DNA of 64,000 nt from the NCBI GenBank assembly GCA_041394945.1, contig JAWKHH010000002.1:1434501-1498500 (forward strand), read 5' to 3'. The notes under the pieces were generated by a model. The model did no database searches, was not told the DNA's origin, and saw only the letters and a program-made list of their open reading frames with translations. Origin of the DNA: Bryobacteraceae bacterium. GTDB taxonomy: Bacteria > Acidobacteriota > Terriglobia > Bryobacterales > Bryobacteraceae. A program made the position numbers and the translations under genes. This document shows, one piece after another, positions 1-8,792 of this stretch. Every line of letters starts with the position of its first letter. Position 1 is the stretch's first letter.

Positions 1-24
1 ATCGAACCGGGGGCGAAGAAATAG
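1..24 (+). CDS. possible 3' tail of an upstream gene
   Basis: Frame 1 reads seven sense codons (IEPGAKK) and a TAG at 22-24, four bases before the next gene's ATG. This spacing resembles the other tightly packed gene joints here, so it may be the end of a gene cut by the window edge. Too short to identify. Confidence 0.3.
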   Translation: MEPGAKK

Positions 25-28
25 CCCC

Positions 29-1210
29 ATGAAACACGTCGCCGTTCTCGGCGGCGGACCCGCCGGGGCCCACGCCGCCGAATGTCTCGCTCGTGCCGGC
101 CTCCGCGCCACGGTGCTCGACGAGAAGCTCGCTTGGGAAAAGCCCTGCGGCGGCGGTATCACCTACAAGGCCTACGAGAAGTATCCGTTCCTGCTGAACA
201 ACGACGTCCCCAAAAACTACGTCCACCAGACGTGGCTCGGCGCTCACGGCGCCGGGCGCGTCCGAATGGATCTCAACCAGCCGCTCCTGATCTACTCGCG
301 CTACGACCTCAACAAGCTACTTCTTGACCGCGCCGCCGCCGCCGGCGCCCGCATCGAGCAGACGCGCGTCCTTGGCCTCGACCGGCGCGACAAGGGTTGG
401 ACCATCCGTACCCGCGGCGGCTCACTCGACGCCGACTTCTGCGTCGTCGCCACCGGCGCCCGCAACCCTCTCCGTTCTGTTGGAACCTCCTGGACGGCCG
501 CCGACACCATGGTTGCGCTCGGCTACTACGTCCCGTCGCGCCAGGAGCACATTGACATTCAGTTCCTCAAGAACCTCGAGGGCTATATCTGGGTCTTCCC
601 CCGCAACAGGCACCTTTCGGTGGGCATCTGCGGCAAGGGCGAATCGGCGCAGCAGCTTCGCGTCCGCCTCGAGCGATACATGGCCGAGAACGGCCTTCCG
701 GTGAAAGACAGCACTTTTTACGCGCACATGCTGCCGTCCCTCGAGAAGCAATCCTGGCGCGACAACCGCATCGCGGGCGACGGCTGGCTCGCCGCCGGCG
801 ACTCGGCCGGCTTCGTCGACCCCATCACCGGAGAGGGTCTCTACTACGCCATCCGCTCCGGCGACCTCGCCGCGCAGACCATCCTCGACGACGCTCACGA
901 CCCCGTCGCCAAGCCCGCCGCCTACCGCACACTCGTCGACCGCGACTTCGCCCGCGACCTTTACTTCGGATCCTTGATCGCCCGCAATGTCTACCTCGGC
1001 CGCTTCCTGTTCGATACTGTGCCCGCCCGTATGATCCACTTCATCCGCCGCAGCCCCCGCTTCCGCGACCTGATGCAGGATCTGTTCGCCGGCACCCAGG
1101 ATTACGCCACACTCCGCGAGCGGCTTTTCCGCAACCTGAACGGCACGCTGCACGAGATCCTTTTCAGCTTCTTCTTCCGCCGCGCTGTCCCTGAACCTGG
1201 CAACTCATGA
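29..1210 (+). CDS. FAD-dependent oxidoreductase, geranylgeranyl reductase family
   Basis: 393 aa flavoprotein. The N-terminus has the dinucleotide-binding Rossmann signature GGGPAGAHAAECLARAG followed by an acidic strand end (VLDEK), then a conserved CGGG. A second FAD motif, GDSAGFVDPITGEGL, lies near residue 255. This layout is that of the geranylgeranyl reductase / digeranylgeranylglycerophospholipid reductase branch of PHBH-fold enzymes, which reduce isoprenoid double bonds or hydroxylate aromatics; the substrate cannot be read from sequence. The stop overlaps the hemL start (ATGA at 1207-1210), so the two are probably translationally coupled. The coupling may hint at a tetrapyrrole or isoprenoid side-chain role, but that is inference. 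Confidence 0.85.
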   Translation: MKHVAVLGGGPAGAHAAECLARAGLRATVLDEKLAWEKPCGGGITYKAYEKYPFLLNNDVPKNYVHQTWLGAHGAGRVRMDLNQPLLIYSRYDLNKLLLDRAAAAGARIEQTRVLGLDRRDKGWTIRTRGGSLDADFCVVATGARNPLRSVGTSWTAADTMVALGYYVPSRQEHIDIQFLKNLEGYIWVFPRNRHLSVGICGKGESAQQLRVRLERYMAENGLPVKDSTFYAHMLPSLEKQSWRDNRIAGDGWLAAGDSAGFVDPITGEGLYYAIRSGDLAAQTILDDAHDPVAKPAAYRTLVDRDFARDLYFGSLIARNVYLGRFLFDTVPARMIHFIRRSPRFRDLMQDLFAGTQDYATLRERLFRNLNGTLHEILFSFFFRRAVPEPGNS

Positions 1211-2469
1211 GAGAACTCCCGAAATCGAAAGCGCTACTCGAACGCGGCCGCTCCATCATTCCCGGCGGCGTCAATTCACCGGTGCGAGCCTTCCGCAGCG
1301 TCGGCGGCACACCGCCATTCATTCTCCGTGGCGAGGGCTCCCGTATCTTCGATGTCGACGGCAACGCGTACATTGACTACGTTGGCTCCTGGGGTCCGCT
1401 CCTGCTCGGCCACCGCAATCCCGCCGTGCTCGCCGCGCTCGAATCCGTTCTCGAAATCGGAACCAGCTTCGGCGCGCCCACCGAACGGGAGATCATTCTC
1501 GCCGAGAAGATCCGCGCCGCCATGCCGTCGATGGAAATGCTGCGCCTGGTCAACTCCGGCACGGAAGCCACCATGAGCGCGCTCCGCGTCGCGCGCGGAT
1601 TCACGGGCCGCGAGATCACCATCAAGTTCGAAGGCTGCTATCACGGCCATGTCGATTCGCTCCTCGTCAAGGCCGGCTCCGGCGTCGCCACGCTCGGCAT
1701 TCCCGATACGGCCGGAGTTCCTGCCGCCTTCGCCGACACAACGATCGCGCTGCCCTACAACTCTATCGCCGCGCTCGAGTCCGCCTTCCAGAATCACGGA
1801 CACCGTATCGCCGCCGTCATCGTCGAGCCGGTCGCCGGCAACATGGGCTGTATCCCGCCCGTCGCCGGCTATCACGAGGCGATGCGGGAACTTTGCACGA
1901 AACACGGCGCGCTCCTTATCTTCGACGAGGTGATGACGGGCTTCCGCGTCGCGCACGGCGGCGCCCAACAACGCTTCAACGTCAAGCCCGATCTCACGAC
2001 CATTGGCAAGGTGATCGGCGGCGGACTTCCCATCGCTGCCTATGGCGGCCGCGCCGACGTCATGAACAAAGTCGCGCCGGTCGGTCCCATTTATCAGGCG
2101 GGAACGCTCTCCGGGAATCCGCTGGCGGTTTCGGCTGGCATCGCCATGCTCGATCAACTCGCCGCCGACGCCACGCTCTACGACCGCCTTGAGGCCCGCG
2201 CCGCCGCATTGTGCGCCAATCCGCCCGCCGGTATCACCGTGAACCGCGTCGGCTCGATGTTCACCTTCTTCTTCACCGATCAGCCCGTCACCGACTACGA
2301 AACCGCCAAGCGCTCCGACACGAAGCGCTTCGGTGAGTTCTTCCACCATATGCTCGACCGCGGCGTCTACCTCGCCCCCTCGCAGTTCGAAGCCGGCTTC
2401 GTCTCCGCCGCGCATTCGGAAGAAGACATCGCCGCTACCGTCGCCGCCGCCCGCGAGTTCTTCGCCTGA
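1207..2469 (+). CDS. hemL: glutamate-1-semialdehyde 2,1-aminomutase
   Basis: 420 aa, the usual length for HemL, the PLP enzyme that converts glutamate-1-semialdehyde to 5-aminolevulinate in the C5 tetrapyrrole pathway. Seen: the N-terminal PGGVNSPVRAF signature, NSGTEATMSALRVARG for phosphate binding, FDEVMTGFR with the PLP-pyridine Asp, and TTIGKVIGGGLP carrying the Schiff-base lysine near residue 267. It overlaps the upstream flavoprotein by four bases and shares one base with the next gene (TGATG at 2467-2471), so it sits in a three-gene run. Identification is firm because class III relatives such as GABA aminotransferase lack the N-terminal signature. Confidence 0.95.
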   Translation: MRELPKSKALLERGRSIIPGGVNSPVRAFRSVGGTPPFILRGEGSRIFDVDGNAYIDYVGSWGPLLLGHRNPAVLAALESVLEIGTSFGAPTEREIILAEKIRAAMPSMEMLRLVNSGTEATMSALRVARGFTGREITIKFEGCYHGHVDSLLVKAGSGVATLGIPDTAGVPAAFADTTIALPYNSIAALESAFQNHGHRIAAVIVEPVAGNMGCIPPVAGYHEAMRELCTKHGALLIFDEVMTGFRVAHGGAQQRFNVKPDLTTIGKVIGGGLPIAAYGGRADVMNKVAPVGPIYQAGTLSGNPLAVSAGIAMLDQLAADATLYDRLEARAAALCANPPAGITVNRVGSMFTFFFTDQPVTDYETAKRSDTKRFGEFFHHMLDRGVYLAPSQFEAGFVSAAHSEEDIAATVAAAREFFA

Positions 2470-3878
2470 TGCGCCTCGCCGCTTTTCTCCTCGCTGCCGC
2501 CGCCTTCGCCCAAAACTACGACATCGTCATCCGCGGCGGCCGCGTCATCGATCCGGAGTCGAACCTCGACGCCGTGCGCAATATCGGCATTCGCGGCAAG
2601 ACCATTGCTGAGATCTCGACGAAGAAGCTTACCGGTAAACGAGAAATCGACGCTGCGGGCAAGGTCGTAGCGCCCGGCTTCATCGACCTCCACCAGCATG
2701 GCCAGACGGACGAAAACTACCGGCTTAAGGCGCTCGACGGCGTCACCACCGCGCTCGAGCTCGAAATCGGCGTGAGCCCCGCCAAACCCTGGTACGAACA
2801 GCGACGTGGCAAAGCCCGCATCCACTACGGGGCGAGCGCCGGTCACATCCCCGCGCGCATGATTGTCATGAAAGACACCGGTGAGTGGCTCCCGCGCGAT
2901 GAAGCGATTCGTCGCTACGCCACGCACGCGGAACGCGACGCGATCGCACGCCTCCTCGAAACTGACCTCACCGACGGCGCACTCGGTATCGGCTTTGGCT
3001 TCAACTATACGCCCAAGGCACTCAATGAAGAGCTGCAGCAAATGTTCGACATCGGTGCGAAGTGGAAGCGCCCGGCGTTCATCCACATGCGCTACGGATC
3101 GATGGGTGAACCAGGCGTGCTCGCCTCCATTCACGAAGTGGTCGCCTATTGCGTGATGACTGGCGCCTCGGCCCACATCGTTCATCTCGGAGCCTCATCC
3201 ACCATCAATTTCGACATCGCTATCGATGCCGTCGAGCGCGCCCGCAAGCACGGCATTGACCTCACTGCGGAATCCTACCCCTACATCGCCGGCATGACGC
3301 GTATCGAAACGTCGATCTTCGATCCCGGCTTCACCGAGCGCCTCGGCCTCAAGTACGAAAACATGATGTGGGTGGAAACCGGCGAGCGTCTCACCAGGGA
3401 GACGTTCGAGAAGTACCGCAAGCAGGGCGGACTCGTCGCCACGTTCACGAACACCGAAGAGATGATCCGCCGTAACATGGCTCATCCGCTCGTGATGATC
3501 GCAAGCGACGGCATTCTCGAAAATGGCAAGGGCCACCCGCGTGCCGCTGGCGCCTCGGCCCGTGTTCTCGGCCGCTACGTTCGCGAGGAGAAGGCGCTCT
3601 CGCTGAATCTTGCCATCCGCAAGCTCGCGCTGATGCCCGCCAAGCGCCTGGAAACCATGTCGCCGCAGATGCGCCGCAAGGGCCGCATCCGCGAAGGCGC
3701 GGATGCCGACATCGCTGTCTTCGATCCCAACATCGTCATCGACCACGCAACGTTCGACAAACCAGGCGTCGCCTCCGAGGGCTTCGCCTACGTCCTCGTC
3801 GAAGGAACTCCCGTCGTCGACGGCGGGAAGATCGTCGAAGATGCATACCCGGGGCAGGGAATCACCGCCGGAAAGTAG
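2469..3878 (+). CDS. secreted D-aminoacylase-like amidohydrolase
   Basis: 469 aa, starting with a short signal peptide (MRLAAFLLAAAAFA, then QNYD). The mature part has the amidohydrolase opening IVIRGGRVIDPES, the metal motif FIDLHQHGQ, a VHLGASS strand end and a C-terminal GRIREGADADIAVFDP closing sandwich. These match the N-acyl-D-amino-acid deacylase / dihydroorotase-like branch, zinc hydrolases acting on N-acyl amino acids or cyclic amides. An exported location would fit scavenging of peptidoglycan or D-amino-acid derivatives, but the substrate is inferred only. Start overlaps the hemL stop by one base; convergent with the next gene, leaving only seven bases between stops. Confidence 0.85.
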   Translation: MRLAAFLLAAAAFAQNYDIVIRGGRVIDPESNLDAVRNIGIRGKTIAEISTKKLTGKREIDAAGKVVAPGFIDLHQHGQTDENYRLKALDGVTTALELEIGVSPAKPWYEQRRGKARIHYGASAGHIPARMIVMKDTGEWLPRDEAIRRYATHAERDAIARLLETDLTDGALGIGFGFNYTPKALNEELQQMFDIGAKWKRPAFIHMRYGSMGEPGVLASIHEVVAYCVMTGASAHIVHLGASSTINFDIAIDAVERARKHGIDLTAESYPYIAGMTRIETSIFDPGFTERLGLKYENMMWVETGERLTRETFEKYRKQGGLVATFTNTEEMIRRNMAHPLVMIASDGILENGKGHPRAAGASARVLGRYVREEKALSLNLAIRKLALMPAKRLETMSPQMRRKGRIREGADADIAVFDPNIVIDHATFDKPGVASEGFAYVLVEGTPVVDGGKIVEDAYPGQGITAGK

Positions 3879-3885
3879 ACGCCAC

Positions 3886-4581
3886 TCAGCCTGACACGGC
3901 TCGCGCCAGCCGCGTCGCGAGTTCGCGTCGCCGGCCCGCGTAAACCCCTGGCCCGCGCCGCCGCAATGCCTTTGCGATCCTCTCCCTCGCGTACCGCAGT
4001 TCCTCCGCCGCCTCCGCGAAATCCATCTCCGCCAAGGCCAGAACGGTGTACCAGAAGGGAAACTTCGCCCACTCCCCACCGCCATTCCGAACTTCGCGAA
4101 GCCGCCGGACTCCCTTCGCCAGACGCTCCTCCTGCCGGTCCAACCCGCCGGAAAGGAGGTTGCGCCACATCCCGACCGAACACTTGCCGCAGCAGTACAG
4201 CCCCGGATTCGTGTTCCGCGGATCACGCGCCGCCCGCGCCAGGCGCTCCATCAACCCCGCGTCTGCCCTTGCGAGCGCATCCGATACGTTCCGATCCCGG
4301 ACGCCAAGCCGCCGTAGTGTCCGGCAGGTTTCCTCACCCAGGATGTGGCGTGCCGATGCCGACGTGATCCGTTCACCGGTGAACACGATGATTCCTTCTT
4401 CGCGCTCGTCTTCAAACCCGGCGAATGTGCCACCGTAGGCGCCCGGAAGCCCCTGCCGGCTGGCGATCCAACGCGCTGCCGCCTCCGCTTCGCTTGCTTC
4501 GATCCTGTCACCGCGGAACACTGCATCCTGCATGGCATCCACCGTGCGCCAGAGGCTTTCGGGTTGAATCAGCGCTCTCAA
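3886..4581 (-). CDS. unknown alpha-rich protein coupled to the amidohydrolase
   Basis: I do not recognise this 231 aa protein. The start is taken as TTG at 4581-4579, because it overlaps the upstream gene's stop in a TTGA junction and no ATG lies nearby in frame; a frame extending further upstream would run inside the amidohydrolase. There is no signal peptide or membrane segment. A cysteine cluster, YCCGKCSVGMWRNLL, lies about two thirds along, and the rest is rich in Ala, Arg and Glu with an amphipathic-helix pattern ending ERIAKALRRRG. Tight coupling to the membrane-anchored amidohydrolase suggests a shared role, perhaps on its cytoplasmic side. Confidence 0.6.
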   Translation of the reverse strand: MRALIQPESLWRTVDAMQDAVFRGDRIEASEAEAAARWIASRQGLPGAYGGTFAGFEDEREEGIIVFTGERITSASARHILGEETCRTLRRLGVRDRNVSDALARADAGLMERLARAARDPRNTNPGLYCCGKCSVGMWRNLLSGGLDRQEERLAKGVRRLREVRNGGGEWAKFPFWYTVLALAEMDFAEAAEELRYARERIAKALRRRGPGVYAGRRRELATRLARAVSG

Positions 4582-6677
4582 TACTCCGCTTCGTCCCGCC
4601 GCCGAAACGCCCGCATCACCCGCCACCCGCCGATTCCGCACGCGGCGCCCAGGAAACTCAAACTCGCGGCGATCACCACCCACATCCGCCGCCGCGACAC
4701 GGTGCGAGGCGCCTGCGGGGCGTCATACTCGAAGCCGATGTTCACATGGGTCCACAACGGACGCCGCGTGGCTCCGCTGTCGAACACCAGCACCTCGCCG
4801 GGATTCACGGGGCCGCGGATCGTCCGGGAGTTCGAATATTGGCCCACGTCGGCCAGCTTCTCCCAGCCCTTTCGTTCGTAGTCCTCCATCTCCTCCCGCG
4901 ACATCAGCATTGCCCGGACTACGCCGGCACTGCTCTCCGCGGTGAATCGGCAGCGCATCGCCGCGGCTCCGTCGCGCGGGCTGGCTTCGAAGAAGCTCGG
5001 CGCTCCGGGCTTGATCTCCACGCGCCCGTTGAACTCCTCGCGCCAAACCGTTTGTCCTCCAACGACAGTTCGAAGGGCGCGGGTCAGAGGGATCTCCCGC
5101 GCCGGCATCGTCATGATGTCGCCCGACCAAACCACGAAGTCGGCGAGCTTCCCTGGCTCGATCGTGCCTTTGTCACGCTCCTCGAATGCCGCGTAGGCGC
5201 CGGCCCATGTCCAGCTCCGCAGCGCCTCCACGCGCGACAGAGCGTCGCTCGGACGCCATCCGCCAGGCGGCTCGCCCCGAGTGTCCTGCCTGGTGACGGC
5301 CGCGTAGAAGCCGAGCATCGGGTCTGGGCTCTCCACCGGGAAATCGCTGCCATTCGCCAGCACCACGCCGCGCCGCAGCAGTTGCTGCCACGCATAGGCG
5401 CCCGCGATTCGCTTTGGCCCCAGCCTCTCCTCCGCCCACCGCATATCCGACGTCGCATGCGTCGACTGCATCGACGCGACAATCGAGAATTTCGCGAAGA
5501 GGTCGAAGTCGTCCGGTGCTATCACCTGCGCATGCTCAATCCGGAACCTTCTGTCGTTCTTGCCGCCGAGCGCGACTCCGTAGGCGTCGAGCACGGTCCG
5601 ATTGGCGCGGTCTCCAATTGCGTGGGTATTCACCTGAAAACCGGCCGCCACAGCGTCGCGGGCCACATTTTCCACCTGTTCCCGCGACAGGATCATCAGC
5701 CCCGACTGCTCCGGATCGTCCGAATACGGCTCTTTGAGCGCCGCGCCGCGGGACCCCAATGCGCCGTCGGCCATGAGCTTGATACTGCGAATCGTCAGGC
5801 GATCACCAACTTCGGGCCCGCGCGCCAACGTTTCGCGCCACAGATCGCCGGCTCCCCCGATCATCGCGTATACGCGGATCGGAAGCCGCCCACGAGCGAC
5901 CAACTCGCGATACGCGGCCAGCTCGCCTGCCCCGACGCCCGCGTCGTGGACGCCGGTCAGCCCCAGCCGTGCGCACTCGCGCGCCGCCACCTTGATGCGC
6001 TCCCGCAACGATGCGTGGTCCGGCGGCGGGATCTTCCTGCTCACCAGGCCCATCGCCCGGTCCACGAGCACGCCCGCTACGCGCCCGTCTTTCCTGATGA
6101 TTCGCCCGCCAGCCGGATCCGCCGTCCGCATGTTCACGTCCGCCAACACGAGCGCGCGCTGGTTCACCCAGGCGGCGTGGCCGTCCACGCGCGTCAGGAA
6201 AACCGGATGTTCGGGCGCGGCTTCGTCGAGCGGGGCGCGATCCGGAAACTCGCCTCCCGGCCATCGGGTTTGATCCCACCCGCGGCCCAGGATCCAGCCG
6301 CCGGCGGCGGTCTTTTCCGCTGCTTCGCGCACCATCCGCGCGGCATCCGCCGCCGAACTCGCCTTCCGCAGATCCACCACTTCCAGGCTTTGCCCCAGCC
6401 CGGCGACATGGCCGTGCGCATCAATGAATCCAGCCGTCACCGTGGCGCCCTTCAAGTCCGCGCGGATCGTCTTTGGACCCACCCACTCGCCGAGATCGTC
6501 GCCGACGGCGACGATCCGGCTGCCCGTAACCGCCATCGCCTTCGCCTGCGGCTGGAGGGGATTTCCGGTGTAGATGTTCGCGTTGAAGTAGACGACTTCC
6601 GCCTCGGCTCCAGCCGCCGGAAGCGCGCCCGCCAGGATCGCCGCAAGAACCAACACGGGCGATACAATGAAGGGCAT
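4578..6677 (-). CDS. membrane-anchored YtcJ-like amidohydrolase with a C-terminal extension
   Basis: 699 aa from ATG at 6677, chosen because it begins a signal peptide (MPFIVSPVLVLAAILAGALP); the frame stays open further upstream but inside the divergent gene. The hydrolase part resembles the amidohydrolase_3 (YtcJ) family: FIDAHGHVAGLG metal motif near residue 85, RIEHAQVI, ANGSDFPVESPDPM and a closing KLADFVVWSGDI. After this family's usual end near residue 540 there are about 150 more residues with a beta-rich region (MRCRFTAESSAG, RTIRGPVNPGEVLVFD), one hydrophobic helix (WVVIAASLSFLGAACGIGG) and a basic-acidic tail RRRDEAEY. The enzyme is therefore probably tethered, with its active domain outside the membrane. 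Confidence 0.8.
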   Translation of the reverse strand: MPFIVSPVLVLAAILAGALPAAGAEAEVVYFNANIYTGNPLQPQAKAMAVTGSRIVAVGDDLGEWVGPKTIRADLKGATVTAGFIDAHGHVAGLGQSLEVVDLRKASSAADAARMVREAAEKTAAGGWILGRGWDQTRWPGGEFPDRAPLDEAAPEHPVFLTRVDGHAAWVNQRALVLADVNMRTADPAGGRIIRKDGRVAGVLVDRAMGLVSRKIPPPDHASLRERIKVAARECARLGLTGVHDAGVGAGELAAYRELVARGRLPIRVYAMIGGAGDLWRETLARGPEVGDRLTIRSIKLMADGALGSRGAALKEPYSDDPEQSGLMILSREQVENVARDAVAAGFQVNTHAIGDRANRTVLDAYGVALGGKNDRRFRIEHAQVIAPDDFDLFAKFSIVASMQSTHATSDMRWAEERLGPKRIAGAYAWQQLLRRGVVLANGSDFPVESPDPMLGFYAAVTRQDTRGEPPGGWRPSDALSRVEALRSWTWAGAYAAFEERDKGTIEPGKLADFVVWSGDIMTMPAREIPLTRALRTVVGGQTVWREEFNGRVEIKPGAPSFFEASPRDGAAAMRCRFTAESSAGVVRAMLMSREEMEDYERKGWEKLADVGQYSNSRTIRGPVNPGEVLVFDSGATRRPLWTHVNIGFEYDAPQAPRTVSRRRMWVVIAASLSFLGAACGIGGWRVMRAFRRRDEAEY

Positions 6678-7578
6678 GCAAGACAGTATGGCACAGCCCC
6701 CGCTGGCAGCCTGGCGGAGCTGGACCGCCTTCGTTTGCGCCCTGGCCGTCGCCATCTTCTTCATCGGCGCGGGTGTGTGGAAGGTGATGGACCCAATCGG
6801 CTGGGCCGCGAAAGTCTCCCAACTCAAGGTCCCTGCGGGGATGTCGCTGCCGCTTGCCGTTGGCCTCGGTATCGTTGAGATCTTCTCCGGCATCCTGCTG
6901 CTAGTGCCGCGCTTCCGACGCTGGGGCGCGTGGCTCACCGGCGCGCTGCTGTTCGTCTTCATGGCCTATATCGGCGTCAACTACAATGCGCTGCGAGGCG
7001 AGGATTGCACGTGCTTCCCGTTTCTCGAGCGCGCCATCGGACCGCAGTTCTTCGCCACGGACTTCCTTATGTTGGCCGCCGCGGGCATCGCCGGATGGTT
7101 CGCGCGCCCGTCCATCGGGTTTCGCCCGGCGGCGCTCGTGCTAGGCGCTGTGTGCGTGTTCGCCGGCGTCTCCTACGGCGTCACCGCCGCCCGGCAGTCG
7201 GGCGCCGAAGCTCCCGCCACCGTGGCTGTCAACGGACAGCCCTACGATCTCCACGGGGGGCGCGTATTGCTCTATTTCTTTGACCCGGAATGCTCGCATT
7301 GTTTTGCGGCGGCGAAGGATATGTCCGGCTACACGTGGAATAACGTCCGCGTCGTTGGCGTTCCCACGCGGGTACCGCAATTCGCCTCGCAATTCCTGTC
7401 CGATACCGGTTTGAAGGCTGAACTCACCTCGGATGTGGAACCGTTGAAGAAAGTGTTCCCGTTCAACGATCCCCCGTTTGCGGTCGCACTCGAGTCCGGC
7501 CGCCAGCGTCAGGCGTTCATCTTTTTCGAGGGGAACGAACCAAAGGAAAGTCTGCGCAAGCTCGGCTTCGTGCGTTAA
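6667..7578 (+). CDS. MauE/DoxX-type membrane protein fused to a thioredoxin-like domain
   Basis: 303 aa from the first ATG; ATGs at 6676 and 6688 are alternatives, and 6688 (MAQPPLAAW) would avoid overlap with the divergent amidohydrolase. The first half has four hydrophobic helices with the DoxX/MauE pattern (FIGAGVWKVMDP, LGIVEIFSGILLLVP, and a CTCFPF stretch). After a fifth helix comes a periplasmic thioredoxin-like domain with FFDPECSHCFAAAKD, giving a CxxC pair. MauE-like proteins pass electrons to extracytoplasmic thiol proteins, so this looks like a self-contained membrane thiol redox unit. Its partner is unknown, and the next gene converges on it. Confidence 0.75.
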   Translation: MKGMQDSMAQPPLAAWRSWTAFVCALAVAIFFIGAGVWKVMDPIGWAAKVSQLKVPAGMSLPLAVGLGIVEIFSGILLLVPRFRRWGAWLTGALLFVFMAYIGVNYNALRGEDCTCFPFLERAIGPQFFATDFLMLAAAGIAGWFARPSIGFRPAALVLGAVCVFAGVSYGVTAARQSGAEAPATVAVNGQPYDLHGGRVLLYFFDPECSHCFAAAKDMSGYTWNNVRVVGVPTRVPQFASQFLSDTGLKAELTSDVEPLKKVFPFNDPPFAVALESGRQRQAFIFFEGNEPKESLRKLGFVR

Positions 7579-7610
7579 GGGCATTCCCGCCAAGGTTCTG
7601 CAAAGAAAAG

Positions 7611-7678
7611 GCCCGGCGCCGCCGGAGGATTACGGCGCCGGGCTAATTTGCTCACAAGGAGGAGTGAGTGTGAGCAAA
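7611..7678. terminator. two tandem perfect hairpins between convergent genes
   Basis: The first hairpin has 11-base arms, GCCCGGCGCCG at 7611-7621 and its exact complement at 7633-7643, around an 11-base loop. The second has 10-base arms, TTTGCTCACA at 7647-7656 and TGTGAGCAAA at 7669-7678, around a 12-base loop. They lie between two converging genes and probably act as a bidirectional terminator. The second stem ends in AAA/TTT runs on both sides, which suits that role. Confidence 0.65.
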
Positions 7679-7694
7679 GCGAAACTAGTATACC

Positions 7695-8696
7695 TCAATT
7701 CCTACGTTTGAGGGTAGGCCGCTCGTCTTCGTCTTCCGCCTTCGGTTTCTCGTTGCCGTCGGAGTCGATCCGGCCGGAACCCTGCTTGCGCAGCCGTGGT
7801 TTGTTGGCGTCTTCCTTGTCGTCCACGCGCCGGCGATTGAGCAACTGCGACAGCCGGAACTTCACGTCGTTGAACTCGGAAGTCGTCACCACATACTCCG
7901 GCTTCGCCGTCAGAATCTCCTGAATATTCTTCTGGGAATTCTTGATGCGGTCGTCGGTGGGCGGGTGCGAGGAGAATACCTTCGCCATCGTGCCCGGTTT
8001 TCGTTTCTCGTCTGATTGCAGCTTTTCGAAGAAGTCCACGAAGGCCGTCGGATCGTAGCCCGCCTTGTAGAGGTACTGCAATCCGAGCAGGTCCGCTTCG
8101 GACTCGAATCCGCGCGAGAACGACAGGAACCCGATCGGCACCAGCACGCTCGCCGCCTGCCGCACACCATAGCCGGCCCAGCCGCCCATGAAGATCAGCG
8201 GAATGGTCGCCAAGTTGACGATGTTGCCGCGCGTGGCCTGCCGGGTACCGTGCCGCGCCGCGATGTGTGCAAGTTCATGCCCCATCACGCCCGCCAGTTC
8301 CGCTTCGGTCTCCGCGCGCAGAATGAGCCCCGTGTTCACAAAGAAGAAACCGCCGGGCAGCGCGAAGGCGTTCACTTCTTCCGAATCGATCACCTTGATC
8401 GTCACCGGAACCTTCACGTCTGAATTCCGCACCAGGTTCTGGCCGACACGGTTTACGTACTCGGCTATCACCGGGTCGTCCACGATCTTTGCCTGGCGTT
8501 CGATCTCCTGGGCCAACTGCTTGCCCATCGCGATCTCTTTCTCGAGCGAGTACCAGTTCACGCCCTTGCCGACATCGCGTTCGCCGATTGCGTCTGGGTC
8601 TTTCTTCTTGTCCTTGCTCGCTGCGTACGAGGGGACCAGCATCGCGCTCAGGGCCAAGGCCGCGCATGCTTGCTTGAATAGTCGCGTCGCCGTCAT
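7695..8696 (-). CDS. secreted M48-family zinc metalloprotease
   Basis: 333 aa from ATG at 8696 (a TTG one codon upstream is less likely). GGAGG lies about nine bases upstream. A signal peptide (residues 1 to about 25, ending SYA) precedes a lysine/aspartate-rich stretch. The active-site motif is HELAH at residues 140-144, with the third ligand in FESEADLLGLQYL near 204. This matches the BepA/LoiP-type periplasmic M48 proteases, which degrade or help fold outer-membrane proteins. There is no TPR region as in BepA; the C-terminal tail (EDEDERPTLKRRN) is charged. It is monocistronic and ends near a twin hairpin. Confidence 0.88.
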   Translation of the reverse strand: MTATRLFKQACAALALSAMLVPSYAASKDKKKDPDAIGERDVGKGVNWYSLEKEIAMGKQLAQEIERQAKIVDDPVIAEYVNRVGQNLVRNSDVKVPVTIKVIDSEEVNAFALPGGFFFVNTGLILRAETEAELAGVMGHELAHIAARHGTRQATRGNIVNLATIPLIFMGGWAGYGVRQAASVLVPIGFLSFSRGFESEADLLGLQYLYKAGYDPTAFVDFFEKLQSDEKRKPGTMAKVFSSHPPTDDRIKNSQKNIQEILTAKPEYVVTTSEFNDVKFRLSQLLNRRRVDDKEDANKPRLRKQGSGRIDSDGNEKPKAEDEDERPTLKRRN

Positions 8697-8729
8697 CAAA
8701 TTCGCCCTCCTGGGTCTTTGGATGCCCTT

Positions 8730-8735
8730 ATTATA
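8730..8735 (-). promoter_or_regulatory. candidate -10 box for the M48 protease gene
   Basis: The reverse strand reads a consensus TATAAT here, 34 bases before the ATG at 8696. No good TTGACA lies 16-18 bases upstream, so the assignment rests on the -10 alone. Confidence 0.35.
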
Positions 8736-8792
8736 CGCCCGGTTTCATCTCTCTTCGCCCGGCCTTACCAAAGTTAACGTATAGTCGGAAGA

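Noticed and set aside
4425..6878. An 817-codon open frame on the forward strand
   Set aside because: It is opposite the amidohydrolase, has no recognisable motif or leader, and its Arg/His/Pro-rich content is typical of antisense frames in GC-rich DNA.
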